DNA from: Vibrio panuliri
Lineage (GTDB): Bacteria; Pseudomonadota; Gammaproteobacteria; Enterobacterales; Vibrionaceae
Length of the DNA: 64,000 bases
NCBI RefSeq assembly: GCF_009938205.1
Contig: NZ_AP019655.1
Coordinates: forward strand, 806,001 to 870,000
Direction of reading: 5' to 3'
Under the pieces are notes generated by a model. It did no database searches, was not told the origin of the DNA, and saw nothing but the letters and a program-made list of their open reading frames with translations. This document shows positions 25,983 to 33,690 of this stretch, piece by piece. Position 1 is the first letter of the stretch, and the number at the start of each line of letters is the position of its first letter. A program made the translations under genes and the position numbers.

Positions 25983-26600
25983 ATGACTAAACGCAATCTA
26001 CAACGCAGTAACCGAGGCCTAGCCAAGCTAAACCGCTTGCACTGGGACAACGTTATTAAATGCCCGTCAGCAAGCGCATTTGCGCTTTCTGACCGTGGTT
26101 GCGCTGTGCGTATGTCTCTCTTGCTCGATGTGGCAAAGTTTATGGATGTGATGATCTCCGAAATGGATTTCATCACCAACAAAATAGGCGTAGATACTCG
26201 ATCAGGTTTTCTTGTTAGAACGTGGGCTTATATTGCCGATAAAATGGGCGTGCCAGAATGGCGCGTTAAGCAATGTAAAATCTTTGCTGAATCTCGAGAG
26301 TGGGTGACATCAGATCAACCCAAAGAGTACGAGAATGGCGAGTGGGTTTGCCTAGCCTCAATCAAACGTGTTACTCAAAAATACTTTGATGATCTAGGCT
26401 TAACGAAAGCCAAAGAAGAAGCAAAGAACGCGGCTATTACTAAGATTGTCGATAAATCAAAATCTATGTCTCTTCCTGTGGGTTATTTACTGACCCCTAT
26501 ATCAATGCTCCGCAAAATCAAAAAGACGCTGACTGTAAGCTGGGAAGCGTATTTTAAAGACTACAAAAACCGCAAGCGCTGCGCCGACATACCTTACTAG
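25983..26600 (+). CDS. Probable prophage replication initiator (winged-helix-like)
   Basis: 205 residues, very basic at the start (MTKRNLQRSNRGLAKLNRL). The segment LVRTWAYIADKMGVPEWRVKQCK followed by FAESREWVTSDQP has the spacing of a winged helix. No HUH, rolling-circle or polymerase motif is seen. It is the largest early gene, is followed by a terminator and a repeat-rich noncoding region, and so is the best candidate for initiating replication. This is inference from position. Confidence 0.5.
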   Translation: MTKRNLQRSNRGLAKLNRLHWDNVIKCPSASAFALSDRGCAVRMSLLLDVAKFMDVMISEMDFITNKIGVDTRSGFLVRTWAYIADKMGVPEWRVKQCKIFAESREWVTSDQPKEYENGEWVCLASIKRVTQKYFDDLGLTKAKEEAKNAAITKIVDKSKSMSLPVGYLLTPISMLRKIKKTLTVSWEAYFKDYKNRKRCADIPY

Positions 26601-26623
26601 ACCAAACCCAAAACCGAAGAGAT

Positions 26624-26648
26624 AAAAAAGCCCCTTAACTGGGGCTTT
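26624..26648 (+). terminator. Terminator of the early prophage operon
   Basis: AAAGCCCC and GGGGCTTT form an eight-pair stem around TTAACT, 24 bases after the stop. Confidence 0.8.
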
Positions 26649-27292
26649 CGGCGTTATCGCGTGACTTGTGTGTATATAATTTAGACGTAACAATTCGTAA
26701 AAAACTAATTCACTTTTAAATTGGTTATGCAAGCTAATTTAGCAATAGCTACCGTTGTTCAGTTTTTGATCTTATCAACTTTCACATTTGATCCTTTTTT
26801 AACCGACTGTGGATAACTACATGTATAACAAGCCGTTCGCTCTCGAAAGTACTCCAAGGTGTTGATCTAAGTATTTACACACCATCAGTCTAAAGCCTGA
26901 ATATAAATAAAAAAGAATAAGTGTATTAATCCCCGTAAAAACGGGGATAAGTTAATGAAGCGGCATATCGAGCTAGCTGAAGCTAGCTGATGCCTTAGAC
27001 ACTCGACATAGATAGCATGGCGATAAACGCTGTATGCGCTTACGTCTCAACGCCGTTATATGTGGCTTCGCCACGGCCTAGCAAGGTAAGGGGGCAAATA
27101 TTGGCTATAGCGCTTTAGAGCGATTCTCAGCGCTTAATACAATAATTAGTAATAGCTAAATTAGTGACACATACATTAGTTAGCGCTAAAATGGCATTGT
27201 TGGTTACTTAACCAACACTACCAACGTTGTGAAACAGGGGTATTCCTTTCTAATAATTCATTTAAACCAACGTCGTGAGACAGGGGAACGCA
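26649..27292. other. Noncoding prophage region with palindromes and repeats; possible origin and late promoter
   Basis: About 640 bases with no convincing gene. It is AT-rich on the left. It contains a hairpin CCCCGTAAAAACGGGG (about 26931-26946), a tandem AGCTAGCTGA (about 26973-26992), three AGCGCT palindromes, the palindrome TTGGTTACTTAACCAA (27200-27215), and two 20-base direct repeats just before the next gene. A replication origin, packaging site or late promoter is plausible. Confidence 0.5.
27221..27286 (+). repeat. Two near-identical 20-base direct repeats
   Basis: CCAACGTTGTGAAACAGGGG (27221-27240) and CCAACGTCGTGAGACAGGGG (27267-27286) differ at two positions and are 46 bases apart. 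The second ends seven bases before the ATG at 27293. They may be iterons or activator sites. Confidence 0.7.
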
Positions 27293-27604
27293 ATGAAACA
27301 CTTCAATAAAGAATCTATCCAGCGTGATATTAAAGCGCTGGAGCAAACTGATGCACTAGCAGAGGCCATTAACGCCGAAGTCGCCAAAATGAAAGACGTC
27401 GATGTGCAATCCATCATTAAACGGGCGTTACCTATGATTATGTCAGGTAAGTTCTCGCTCGAGAAAATCGGATTACCCTCGAATCTAATACAGCAACTTG
27501 AAGCCTATGAGAGCCTGAACGCCGTTGCACGTAAAAAACTACGTGAACGCCTTGACGCTGATTTAGCGACATTGGGAGCCGCTGAGGTGGTGAATCATGG
27601 CTAA
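27293..27604 (+). CDS. Prophage protein of unknown function, helical
   Basis: 103 residues from ATG 27293; an in-frame GTG 18 bases upstream falls inside the repeat and is rejected. The product is almost entirely helical and charged (KESIQRDIKALEQTDALAEA, then ARKKLRERLDADLATLGAAE). No domain recognised. It begins the rightward late operon, and its stop overlaps the start of the next gene by eight bases. Confidence 0.6.
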   Translation: MKHFNKESIQRDIKALEQTDALAEAINAEVAKMKDVDVQSIIKRALPMIMSGKFSLEKIGLPSNLIQQLEAYESLNAVARKKLRERLDADLATLGAAEVVNHG

Positions 27605-28184
27605 ATATCCGAATCCCGTTCGTGGCTTTATACGTTGCCCAGTTTGCCAAAAGGCGTCTACTGTTCACCAAGTTGGCGAAGGCCAGTTAATCGAAACAGG
27701 CGAACCACCAAAAAACAGTCGAAACATCGGTCTTAAGTATTACCGCTGCCCAGACTGCGGAAATAGCGCTATCAGTAAAAGCGGTTCAAGTTACATAGAC
27801 CAGCATGTTGTCGAACATGAATCCGATTTGCCTACGGTAGGCCAAACCGAAGTTCAACCGGAAGTAACCGAAAACCAACCAGAAAAACTAACCGAGAATG
27901 CAACGCTGGTAACCGAAGAGTTAACCGAACAAGAAGGTGAGCTAATCGAGGCGATAAGCGCTACTGATTCGGTTACCGAAATAGCGACTAAAGCCAATAA
28001 CGATAAGGTTTCAAGCGCTAAGGAAACCGAAAAGCCGAACACCATGGCCAACGAGTCGAAACCGTGGCTCAAAAAAACAGGGATGGTGCTGCTAATGTTG
28101 TTCTTCTTGGTTTGGGCTATCCGTCAGCTAATGCCGAAAACCGAAGGTGTAACCGAAAACAAAGAGAGTACCGACCATGCCTAA
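27597..28184 (+). CDS. Zinc-ribbon, Thr/Glu-rich, single-pass membrane protein of the prophage
   Basis: 195 residues. The N-terminal zinc ribbon has CPVC (about residue 14) and CPDC (about residue 44). The middle is a low-complexity Thr-Glu stretch (TENQPEKLTENATLVTEELT). The C-terminus has one membrane helix (TGMVLLMLFFLVWAIRQLM). This suggests a membrane-anchored protein with a long flexible acidic arm, perhaps a virion membrane protein. At the DNA level ACCGA is repeated many times here and into the next gene. Confidence 0.65.
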   Translation: MAKYPNPVRGFIRCPVCQKASTVHQVGEGQLIETGEPPKNSRNIGLKYYRCPDCGNSAISKSGSSYIDQHVVEHESDLPTVGQTEVQPEVTENQPEKLTENATLVTEELTEQEGELIEAISATDSVTEIATKANNDKVSSAKETEKPNTMANESKPWLKKTGMVLLMLFFLVWAIRQLMPKTEGVTENKESTDHA

Positions 28185-28659
28185 ACTGAATGAAACCGAA
28201 GAACTAACCGAGGTAACCGAAAGCGTAACGGTTGATTCAAACGGTGATGATTGGGGTGACTTCTCAAGCGTGTTTAACCAACTTAAAACCGAAGAGCAGC
28301 AAACAGAAAGCGACGACGAAGCACCAAGCGCAGCGAGTGAGAAAGTGACGTATAACAACGTGACAGAGGATTCAATGCAGGCGTTAGGGAGTGTCGTGTT
28401 TGTGATCTTAGAGCAAGTCACAAGCTTAGCCGCTGGCATTGAATTTCATTTTGACGAAAAAGGCAAAGAGAGCGTTATCCAAGCCGCGGCGCCCGTACTC
28501 AATAAATACAACGCAATGAGTATGTTTGGTAATTACATCGAAGAGGCAACACTAGTTATCGCTGTGCTTGGTCTTCTCTTCAGTGCACGCCAAACCATAG
28601 CGAAGCAAAAACAGGAGGCGCTCGCCAATGGCAAAGAAAGCGAAGCCGTCGCCGCTTAG
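28177..28659 (+). CDS. Acidic prophage membrane protein
   Basis: 160 residues with an acidic, Thr-Glu-rich N-terminus (KLNETEELTEVTESV), a central helical part and a C-terminal membrane helix (EEATLVIAVLGLLFSARQTI) with a basic tail. Its start overlaps the previous gene by eight bases, and its end overlaps the ATPase gene by 32. It shares the ACCGA-repeat character with its neighbour, so the two may have exchanged or duplicated sequence. Function unknown. Confidence 0.6.
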   Translation: MPKLNETEELTEVTESVTVDSNGDDWGDFSSVFNQLKTEEQQTESDDEAPSAASEKVTYNNVTEDSMQALGSVVFVILEQVTSLAAGIEFHFDEKGKESVIQAAAPVLNKYNAMSMFGNYIEEATLVIAVLGLLFSARQTIAKQKQEALANGKESEAVAA

Positions 28660-29389
28660 GTTCCCCAATCCGGTTAACTCAAATGCGTCACTAGACCCAA
28701 AACATACGATTTATGTGGCGGGTACGGGCGGGGGCAAGACCTCCGCAATTTTTCATATGGATACCATCCCCAAGAAATCTCAAGTCGTGATTTTTGACCC
28801 GTATTCGGGGTATGTGGGGAAAAAACTCAAAGGACAGCTCGTGGTCGGCACATCATCACGGATGCTGTTTGTTAAGTCACTCGTAACAGCTAGAAAGCAA
28901 GGTAAGCCGTTTAAGCTCGCTTATTTGCCGCTTCAGGGCGCTTGTGCGGAGGAATTGGAGTTTTTTAGTGCTGCGGTGTGGTCTGTAGGTAATGGGCGCT
29001 CCTGTGAGCTTCACACGGTGATTGAAGAGTTAGCTTCTTGCATCGATACGGCGGGAAAACTGCAAGGCAAGCCGGGCGAACTGCTTCGGGGTGGTCGCCA
29101 GTTCGGCATTGTCGTACACACTTTGTTTCAAAAACCGCAAGAGGTACCCAAGACCGTGACCGACCAATCCGATACATGGTGGATTGGTAAGCTCAACTCA
29201 GGGCGCGATATTAATTGGATGGTAAATCAGCGTGATATCGATGAGCGTTTGCTCGCCTCGTTGATAAGCGCTAAGCAAAACATGAAATTGATAGGTAAAC
29301 CTATCGCCGAATATTTGATTAGCGATGATATTGGACAAGCCCAAAAAGCCGCTTTTCATTGTGTCACGGGGCAAAAATACGCTCGTTAA
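28628..29389 (+). CDS. FtsK/HerA-type genome packaging ATPase
   Basis: 253 residues. Walker A GTGGGKT at residues 32-38 follows HTIYVA; a first acidic strand VVIFDPYSGY lies near 53-62. Walker B-like HTVIEELAS (about 129-137) and the FtsK/HerA-type motif GGRQFGIVVHTLFQKPQEVP (about 155-174) with its Gln sensor follow. Size and motif order match packaging ATPases of tailless membrane-containing phages (PM2 P9, PRD1 P9). A Zot-type protein of filamentous phages is less likely: no C-terminal membrane helix is seen and lysis genes are present. Confidence 0.75.
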   Translation: MAKKAKPSPLRFPNPVNSNASLDPKHTIYVAGTGGGKTSAIFHMDTIPKKSQVVIFDPYSGYVGKKLKGQLVVGTSSRMLFVKSLVTARKQGKPFKLAYLPLQGACAEELEFFSAAVWSVGNGRSCELHTVIEELASCIDTAGKLQGKPGELLRGGRQFGIVVHTLFQKPQEVPKTVTDQSDTWWIGKLNSGRDINWMVNQRDIDERLLASLISAKQNMKLIGKPIAEYLISDDIGQAQKAAFHCVTGQKYAR

Positions 29390-29399
29390 CCCCTCAATC

Positions 29400-29434
29400 T
29401 AACCTATAGGTTACCCGCTTAACCTATAGGTTAA
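29400..29434. repeat. Pair of AACCTATAGGTT palindromes between ATPase and capsid genes
   Basis: TAACCTATAGGTTA (29400-29413) and TTAACCTATAGGTTAA (29419-29434) are perfect palindromes of 14 and 16 bases sharing the same core, five bases apart. This spacing looks like a tandem operator for a dimeric regulator. Confidence 0.75.
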
Positions 29435-29511
29435 ACCTTCTTCTATCATCGCTCGATTTCCTTTTTGATATGAACTCCTAATTAAGCCTTAACCAATAAC
29501 GGTGAGGTGTT

Positions 29512-29688
29512 ATGTCAACAATCTTATTTGATTTATTAATCAGTAAAGGAATCGAAAATATGTTTGGTTTAACCAAAAAACAATGGCAAATGATTTCGGT
29601 CGCAGTCGTGGTGATGCTTATCGTGATGTATGCGCTGTCAAACGTTGATGCATTAAAGCCCGTGAAAGACAAAGTCGGCTTGAAATAA
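29512..29688 (+). CDS. 58-residue single-pass membrane protein of the prophage
   Basis: ATG 29512 follows GGTGAGG. The product MSTILFDLLISKGIENMFGL continues to a membrane helix, MISVAVVVMLIVMYAL, and a basic tail, VKDKVGLK. It lies directly before the candidate capsid gene. Small membrane proteins next to the capsid are typical of internal-membrane phages. The family is not recognised. Confidence 0.6.
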   Translation: MSTILFDLLISKGIENMFGLTKKQWQMISVAVVVMLIVMYALSNVDALKPVKDKVGLK

Positions 29689-29742
29689 TAACGCCATAGC
29701 GTTTATTCCCGTTTATCAAAACCAGTAGAAGGTAAAAAAATT

Positions 29743-30639
29743 ATGGCAGTTACAGCAGCACAACAAGCAGCGTACATCTCAGTAGTAAAAGGGCCGTTTA
29801 ATGTACGCCCTATTGAGTTGGACCCATTTCGGTCTGGTTCGCCTTTCAGTAAGCACGCAATTCTAGACATCAAAGACCTATACGCCTTTGCGTCTCTTGA
29901 AGTGCAAACAGACCTACCGATTGAACGCCTAGGCCGTGTGTCATTTGAACGCAATGGCAAAGAGTTCATCGGTATCGACGCGATTTGGTTTCATAAGAAT
30001 GACACCAAGAAAAACTTACCAGTCATGGCAAAAGGCGTAGCGAACGCAACCAAAACACGATTGGTCATTCCGTTTGCAGACGAAACATTGCGTACTTTGG
30101 CAGGCATTCGCCGTGGTGAGCTGGTTCACCTTGAAGGTGAGTTACTGACACTGAAAGTAGCGGTGAAAAGCAAAGAAGAGGGTGACCCTGATTTCCCAGA
30201 GTTTAGCGCTAAAGCTCGCGTGGTTGACTATCAGCCGGAGCGTTTTTTCCAGCAACGTTACACCCAAACCTCGATCACTCAAACGCAAACAGGCGAACAG
30301 GCTCACGAATTCCCGCTTGTCGGCGCAAACGTCCGTCTTCGCTCAATGCTGCTTGAAACTCAAAACGACGATATTACCCACATAGCGATTCGCCGTGATA
30401 ACGAGATCATTTGGGAGTCGAGTGTTGAAGATCTCAAATTTGAAATGGCTCGCTTTGGTGACATGAAAGCGCCAGCAAAAGGGGTTTGGTTGCCATTTGT
30501 TGAGACAGGCTTTGCAAACGAGCAAGCGTTTATTCCGGTTGCACGAAACAGCTTGAAGCTACTCATCACCAAACGCACACCCGGTGAAATCGATGTGTAT
30601 AACGATTTTATCGAGATTGAACAGTTGCCGCAGCTTTAA
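29743..30639 (+). CDS. Candidate major capsid protein (double-jelly-roll type)
   Basis: 298 residues, no signal or membrane segment, and dense beta-strand pattern (RLGRVSFERNGKEFIGIDAI, ELVHLEGELLTLKVAVKS, ITHIAIRRDNEIIWESS, NSLKLLITKRTPGEIDVYND). It follows the packaging ATPase and precedes the small membrane proteins. It is the largest protein of the late operon, slightly longer than PM2 capsid P2 (about 270 residues). The call is by size, position and strand pattern; no sequence-level match could be run. Confidence 0.6.
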   Translation: MAVTAAQQAAYISVVKGPFNVRPIELDPFRSGSPFSKHAILDIKDLYAFASLEVQTDLPIERLGRVSFERNGKEFIGIDAIWFHKNDTKKNLPVMAKGVANATKTRLVIPFADETLRTLAGIRRGELVHLEGELLTLKVAVKSKEEGDPDFPEFSAKARVVDYQPERFFQQRYTQTSITQTQTGEQAHEFPLVGANVRLRSMLLETQNDDITHIAIRRDNEIIWESSVEDLKFEMARFGDMKAPAKGVWLPFVETGFANEQAFIPVARNSLKLLITKRTPGEIDVYNDFIEIEQLPQL

Positions 30640-30648
30640 GGGGGGCTT

Positions 30649-30933
30649 ATGGCAGAAGCGCAAAAAGGGTACTGGGACGGCTTTTTTGACAACCTATTAG
30701 AAAAAAGCTCTGACCTTGGTAAAGCCTATTTATCAAACGAAGAGGCGCAAGCCAATGCCAAGCGCTCCGTTAATGATAATGCCACAGCTTCTCAGCAAGC
30801 ACGCATTGCAGAAGTGAATCGCCGCGAACTTGAAGAGCAAAAGGCAGAAGCCCGCCAACGCATGGAAATGTACGCCATAGGTGGCGGTGTGTTGCTCCTT
30901 ATCGTGGTACTCATCATCTTTGCCTTTAAGTAA
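30649..30933 (+). CDS. Prophage membrane protein with coiled coil and C-terminal helix
   Basis: 94 residues, nine bases after the capsid candidate. The start MAEAQKGYWDGFFDNLLEK is amphipathic. A charged coiled coil (EVNRRELEEQKAEARQRMEM) leads into one membrane helix (YAIGGGVLLLIVVLIIFAFK) at the very C-terminus. Likely a virion membrane protein. Confidence 0.6.
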   Translation: MAEAQKGYWDGFFDNLLEKSSDLGKAYLSNEEAQANAKRSVNDNATASQQARIAEVNRRELEEQKAEARQRMEMYAIGGGVLLLIVVLIIFAFK

Positions 30934-30942
30934 GGGGGATTT

Positions 30943-31113
30943 ATGCCTTTTATGTTAATTCCTTTTCTTGTCGGTGGCATTGGTGGCGCATGGTGGACAA
31001 AAGAAGTCGTTGATTCAGCTACGGGTGGCGAAGGAGGCCGTTCGCCTTATCTCGCAATTGGCGTGGTGTTGGTGCTTTTATTTGTCGCATGGCGTCAAGG
31101 GTGGCTGAAATGA
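30943..31113 (+). CDS. 56-residue two-helix membrane protein of the prophage
   Basis: ATG 30943 follows AAGGGGG. The product has a first hydrophobic segment, MPFMLIPFLVGGIGGAWW, then a Gly-rich turn and a second helix, YLAIGVVLVLLFVAW, ending in RQGWLK. It overlaps the next start in an ATGATG arrangement, showing tight late-operon packing. Probably a virion membrane protein; no family recognised. Confidence 0.6.
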   Translation: MPFMLIPFLVGGIGGAWWTKEVVDSATGGEGGRSPYLAIGVVLVLLFVAWRQGWLK

Positions 31114-31319
31114 TGCCGGGTATTGGTGGCGGCGTTTCCACGGGTGGCGGCGGTATAACAGGCGGCACCTCAAGCGCCAAAAATGGCGACTTTGCTGGCG
31201 GTCGAACGGGTGGCAGCGTCACGTTTAATAACAATCAAGGCTCTAGTGGCAGCAATTACGCCGTTTATGCGGTGCTATTAGTGGCTTTGGTTTTGGGGGT
31301 GTTATGGCTCAAAAAATAG
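31110..31319 (+). CDS. Glycine-rich prophage membrane protein
   Basis: 69 residues from ATG 31110, which overlaps the previous stop; a longer frame from 31089 is less likely. The first two thirds are Gly/Ser/Thr repeats (MMPGIGGGVSTGGGGITGG), and the C-terminus is one membrane helix, VYAVLLVALVLGVLWL. The next gene starts inside its end. Gly-rich flexible tails before a helix occur in phage membrane proteins. Confidence 0.6.
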   Translation: MMPGIGGGVSTGGGGITGGTSSAKNGDFAGGRTGGSVTFNNNQGSSGSNYAVYAVLLVALVLGVLWLKK

Positions 31320-31669
31320 TCTGGACTCATGAGCTTATCGCCAAATTTGAAAAGGCAGGGTTTACCCCTGCCATTATCAAAGAGCTTACAACGCTTGGCG
31401 AGGTATGGCGATTTGGTTCGCTTTACATCGTCATTCGTGGCGAAGGGAAAGAGCTGGTTTGGATGGCGACATTGGGCACCGGTATTCATTCGCATGTGAA
31501 GGAAATTTTACTCACGGCAAAACGAGCAGGCGCAACAACCATGCGCTTTCATGTGGCGGATGATGAAAAAGCGATTGTGCGTTTTTGGCGTCGATTTCGT
31601 CCGGTAGAAATCAAGGGGGAGGGTTTCGATACTGGCGCTTATCGTGTTGATTTGGGGGCTGTGATATGA
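31304..31669 (+). CDS. Soluble prophage protein of unknown function
   Basis: 121 residues, overlapping its neighbours on both sides (15 bases before, four after). Mixed alpha/beta pattern with ELIAKFEKAGFTPAIIKE, GSLYIVIRGEGKELVWMATL and FHVADDEKAIVRFWRRF. The last two segments are faintly like small acetyltransferase-type folds, but no acetyl-CoA loop is visible. No function assigned. Confidence 0.55.
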   Translation: MAQKIVWTHELIAKFEKAGFTPAIIKELTTLGEVWRFGSLYIVIRGEGKELVWMATLGTGIHSHVKEILLTAKRAGATTMRFHVADDEKAIVRFWRRFRPVEIKGEGFDTGAYRVDLGAVI

Positions 31670-32166
31670 GTCGTTCTAGAAGCTCACAAAGTAGCAATGT
31701 AAGCAACACCAATATCAATAATGTGCTTGACGGCGGCGCAATAAAGGCCAGCTTTGATTTTGCGGACGGTATAGCAGGTGAGGCGTTCGACAGTGTCGAC
31801 AATGCCATCGATGTGGCTAAAAGCACCACGCAAGAAGCGTTAGAGGCTAATAAAGACATCACCAAGCACGCTATTGATAAGTATGACGAACTGAGCGAGG
31901 AAGCGTTTGATACCAATAAGCAAGTGATAAGCGCCGCTTTAGAACGATTCCAAGAGCAAAACAATCGCTCATTAGATGCGCTTGCAGGGCTGCAAGGCTC
32001 TCAAGCTAGCAACAATTATAAGCTGCTGGAAGGTATCCAGAAGACGATTAGAAATGACAACTCAGGCGGCGCTGCCGATATTTTGGATAATCAAAAATAT
32101 CTCTATATCAGTATCAGCTCAGTCATTTTAATCCTGGTCCTAATTATTGTGTTTAAAGGTAAGTAA
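31666..32166 (+). CDS. Tail-anchored coiled-coil prophage protein
   Basis: 166 residues. Ser/Asn-rich start (MSRSRSSQSSNVSNTNINN), a long helical region with repeated Asp/Lys spacing (about 30-130), and a C-terminal membrane helix YLYISISSVILILVLIIVF followed by KGK. Its start overlaps the preceding stop by four bases. The design suits a protein that reaches from the virion membrane to the capsid shell. This is inference. Confidence 0.55.
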   Translation: MSRSRSSQSSNVSNTNINNVLDGGAIKASFDFADGIAGEAFDSVDNAIDVAKSTTQEALEANKDITKHAIDKYDELSEEAFDTNKQVISAALERFQEQNNRSLDALAGLQGSQASNNYKLLEGIQKTIRNDNSGGAADILDNQKYLYISISSVILILVLIIVFKGK

Positions 32167-32169
32167 ATA

Positions 32170-32862
32170 ATGATCACTGAAATTCGTTTACGTAACGGCC
32201 AGCAATCCGAAGTGAAAGCAACAGGCCGCTATCTGATGCTGAAAGAGGGTGCTCTAGTCACGGCGGTGGTCAATGGTAAACCGCTAGTAATGCCCCGCGG
32301 CTACGTGTTCGACTTGGAAGAGGAGTTTACGCAATTCACGATAACCAATCTTTCAGACGTTGAATCGCTGGAGTTCTTGGCCTCACCAATCCCGTTTAAC
32401 GCAGGTGTGGACGGTTCAAAGCTCGACATCAACGCAGACTTACAAATCAAAGATGGTTTATCCGTTAACTTTATTGGTCGTCAGCCTGTCTCATTACCGG
32501 ACTCACAAAAGGTAAAAGCTGAAATTACAAACCTACCGCCAGTAATGGCGGTGGAGGTGCAAAACCAGCAAAAAAATCCTGATGTGCAAAAGGTGCACGT
32601 AGTGCAGCAGTCAGAGCCAAATCTAAAATTTGTAGCGCATGACACGATGACCGCGACAGGAAAAATCACAGGCAACGCCAAGCGCAAAGAGCTCATTTTG
32701 AAAGCGGACGCAGGAAACCAAGCTTCAATTTGGCTCGGTGGTTTTGTTGGTCGTGGCTTTGAGATCGAACCTGCTAGCGGGTTTATTCTGTCTAATGGTG
32801 CGGAAGTAGAAGTGCTGATTCCTACGAACTGCAAACTTTACGTTAGTGAGGTGACCGCATGA
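32170..32862 (+). CDS. Beta-rich prophage structural protein (vertex/spike candidate)
   Basis: 230 residues without membrane segments. The N-terminus (MITEIRLRNGQQSEVKATGR) and C-terminus (KRKELILKADAGNQASIWLG, AEVEVLIPTNCKLYVSEV) look like small beta barrels, joined by a Gln/Val-rich linker (about 125-150). Two beta domains with a linker would fit a penton or spike. It overlaps the next gene by four bases. Confidence 0.5.
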   Translation: MITEIRLRNGQQSEVKATGRYLMLKEGALVTAVVNGKPLVMPRGYVFDLEEEFTQFTITNLSDVESLEFLASPIPFNAGVDGSKLDINADLQIKDGLSVNFIGRQPVSLPDSQKVKAEITNLPPVMAVEVQNQQKNPDVQKVHVVQQSEPNLKFVAHDTMTATGKITGNAKRKELILKADAGNQASIWLGGFVGRGFEIEPASGFILSNGAEVEVLIPTNCKLYVSEVTA

Positions 32863-33326
32863 GTCAAATTATCCCGCCACCATTCAAAATCGAGTTTCCT
32901 GAGCAAATAGCGCTGAGTGATGCCATTGATGGTACTCGCTCGGACGTCGCCGCGAGTCAAAAAGCCGTAGGTACGTTAAACGAAATTAAGGTGACGGGGC
33001 TGTCAGAACTCAATCAATCTATCGAGCTTAGCCAAAGCAAAGAAAGCCCGTTTATCGAGCTTTCTGGAAAGCAAGAATTGATATTTGGGACTGTATCTGC
33101 ACCGATGGAGTTTACAAGTCGAGGAGAGCCGTTGATGTTTGTTGCGTTAGACGATAAAGACAAAGAGTTTTGCAGACTCACGTTTGCGACACATTACGGA
33201 CTAGATAAACCACAACCTTTCACTATTTCGGTACCCAAAGGCACAAAGCGAATCAAGCTTAAAACGCCGATAAATGCCGCTTATGACTATCTAGTGATTA
33301 GCTTTAATCAACGCTTAATTTTCTAG
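32859..33326 (+). CDS. Prophage structural protein candidate
   Basis: 155 residues with a Pro-rich start (MSQIIPPPFKIEFPEQIALS), a helical stretch and a beta-rich C-terminal half (KQELIFGTVSAPMEFTSRGE, RIKLKTPINAAYDYLVISF). No membrane helix. It overlaps the preceding gene by four bases and may be its partner in the vertex complex. No family recognised. Confidence 0.5.
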   Translation: MSQIIPPPFKIEFPEQIALSDAIDGTRSDVAASQKAVGTLNEIKVTGLSELNQSIELSQSKESPFIELSGKQELIFGTVSAPMEFTSRGEPLMFVALDDKDKEFCRLTFATHYGLDKPQPFTISVPKGTKRIKLKTPINAAYDYLVISFNQRLIF

Positions 33327-33339
33327 AGGAGAAAAGACC

Positions 33340-33675
33340 GTGATCCAGATTGATAAAAATGGTCGCATCAAGAGCATCAATATCAAAATTGATGACGACG
33401 AACTGACCACTCTTGATATCGAGCCAACGAAAGAAATTCTAGCGCAGCCTTTCTGCTACCAATGGAACGGAAGCGAATTTATTAAGTTGGATATCGAGCC
33501 CATCAATGATGAGCAGCAAAACCGTGAATTGAAAGCCCATCGCTATCTGAAAGAAACGGATTTTTACGTCGTTCGTAAGATCGAGACGGGCGTAGCCATT
33601 CCAAAAGAAGTGATGAACAACCGAAACCGAGCACGTGAAGTATTGATTGCCTCACTGCCAAGTTCTGATTTTTAA
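33340..33675 (+). CDS. Tail-fibre-assembly-like small protein
   Basis: 111 residues from a GTG start with AGGAG eight bases upstream. The C-terminal part, LKETDFYVVRKIETGVAIPK followed by EVMNNRNRAREVL, resembles the common phage motif (LxxTDWYxxRxxEtG...R.xaR..I) of tail-fibre assembly or host-recognition accessory proteins. In a tailless virus it could assist spike assembly. That is inference. Confidence 0.6.
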   Translation: MIQIDKNGRIKSINIKIDDDELTTLDIEPTKEILAQPFCYQWNGSEFIKLDIEPINDEQQNRELKAHRYLKETDFYVVRKIETGVAIPKEVMNNRNRAREVLIASLPSSDF

Positions 33676-33690
33676 ACAAGGAAAAGTAAG

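Noticed and set aside
29400..29434. Start of a CRISPR-like repeat array
   Set aside because: Only two copies, each palindromic and five bases apart, with no spacers or cas genes.
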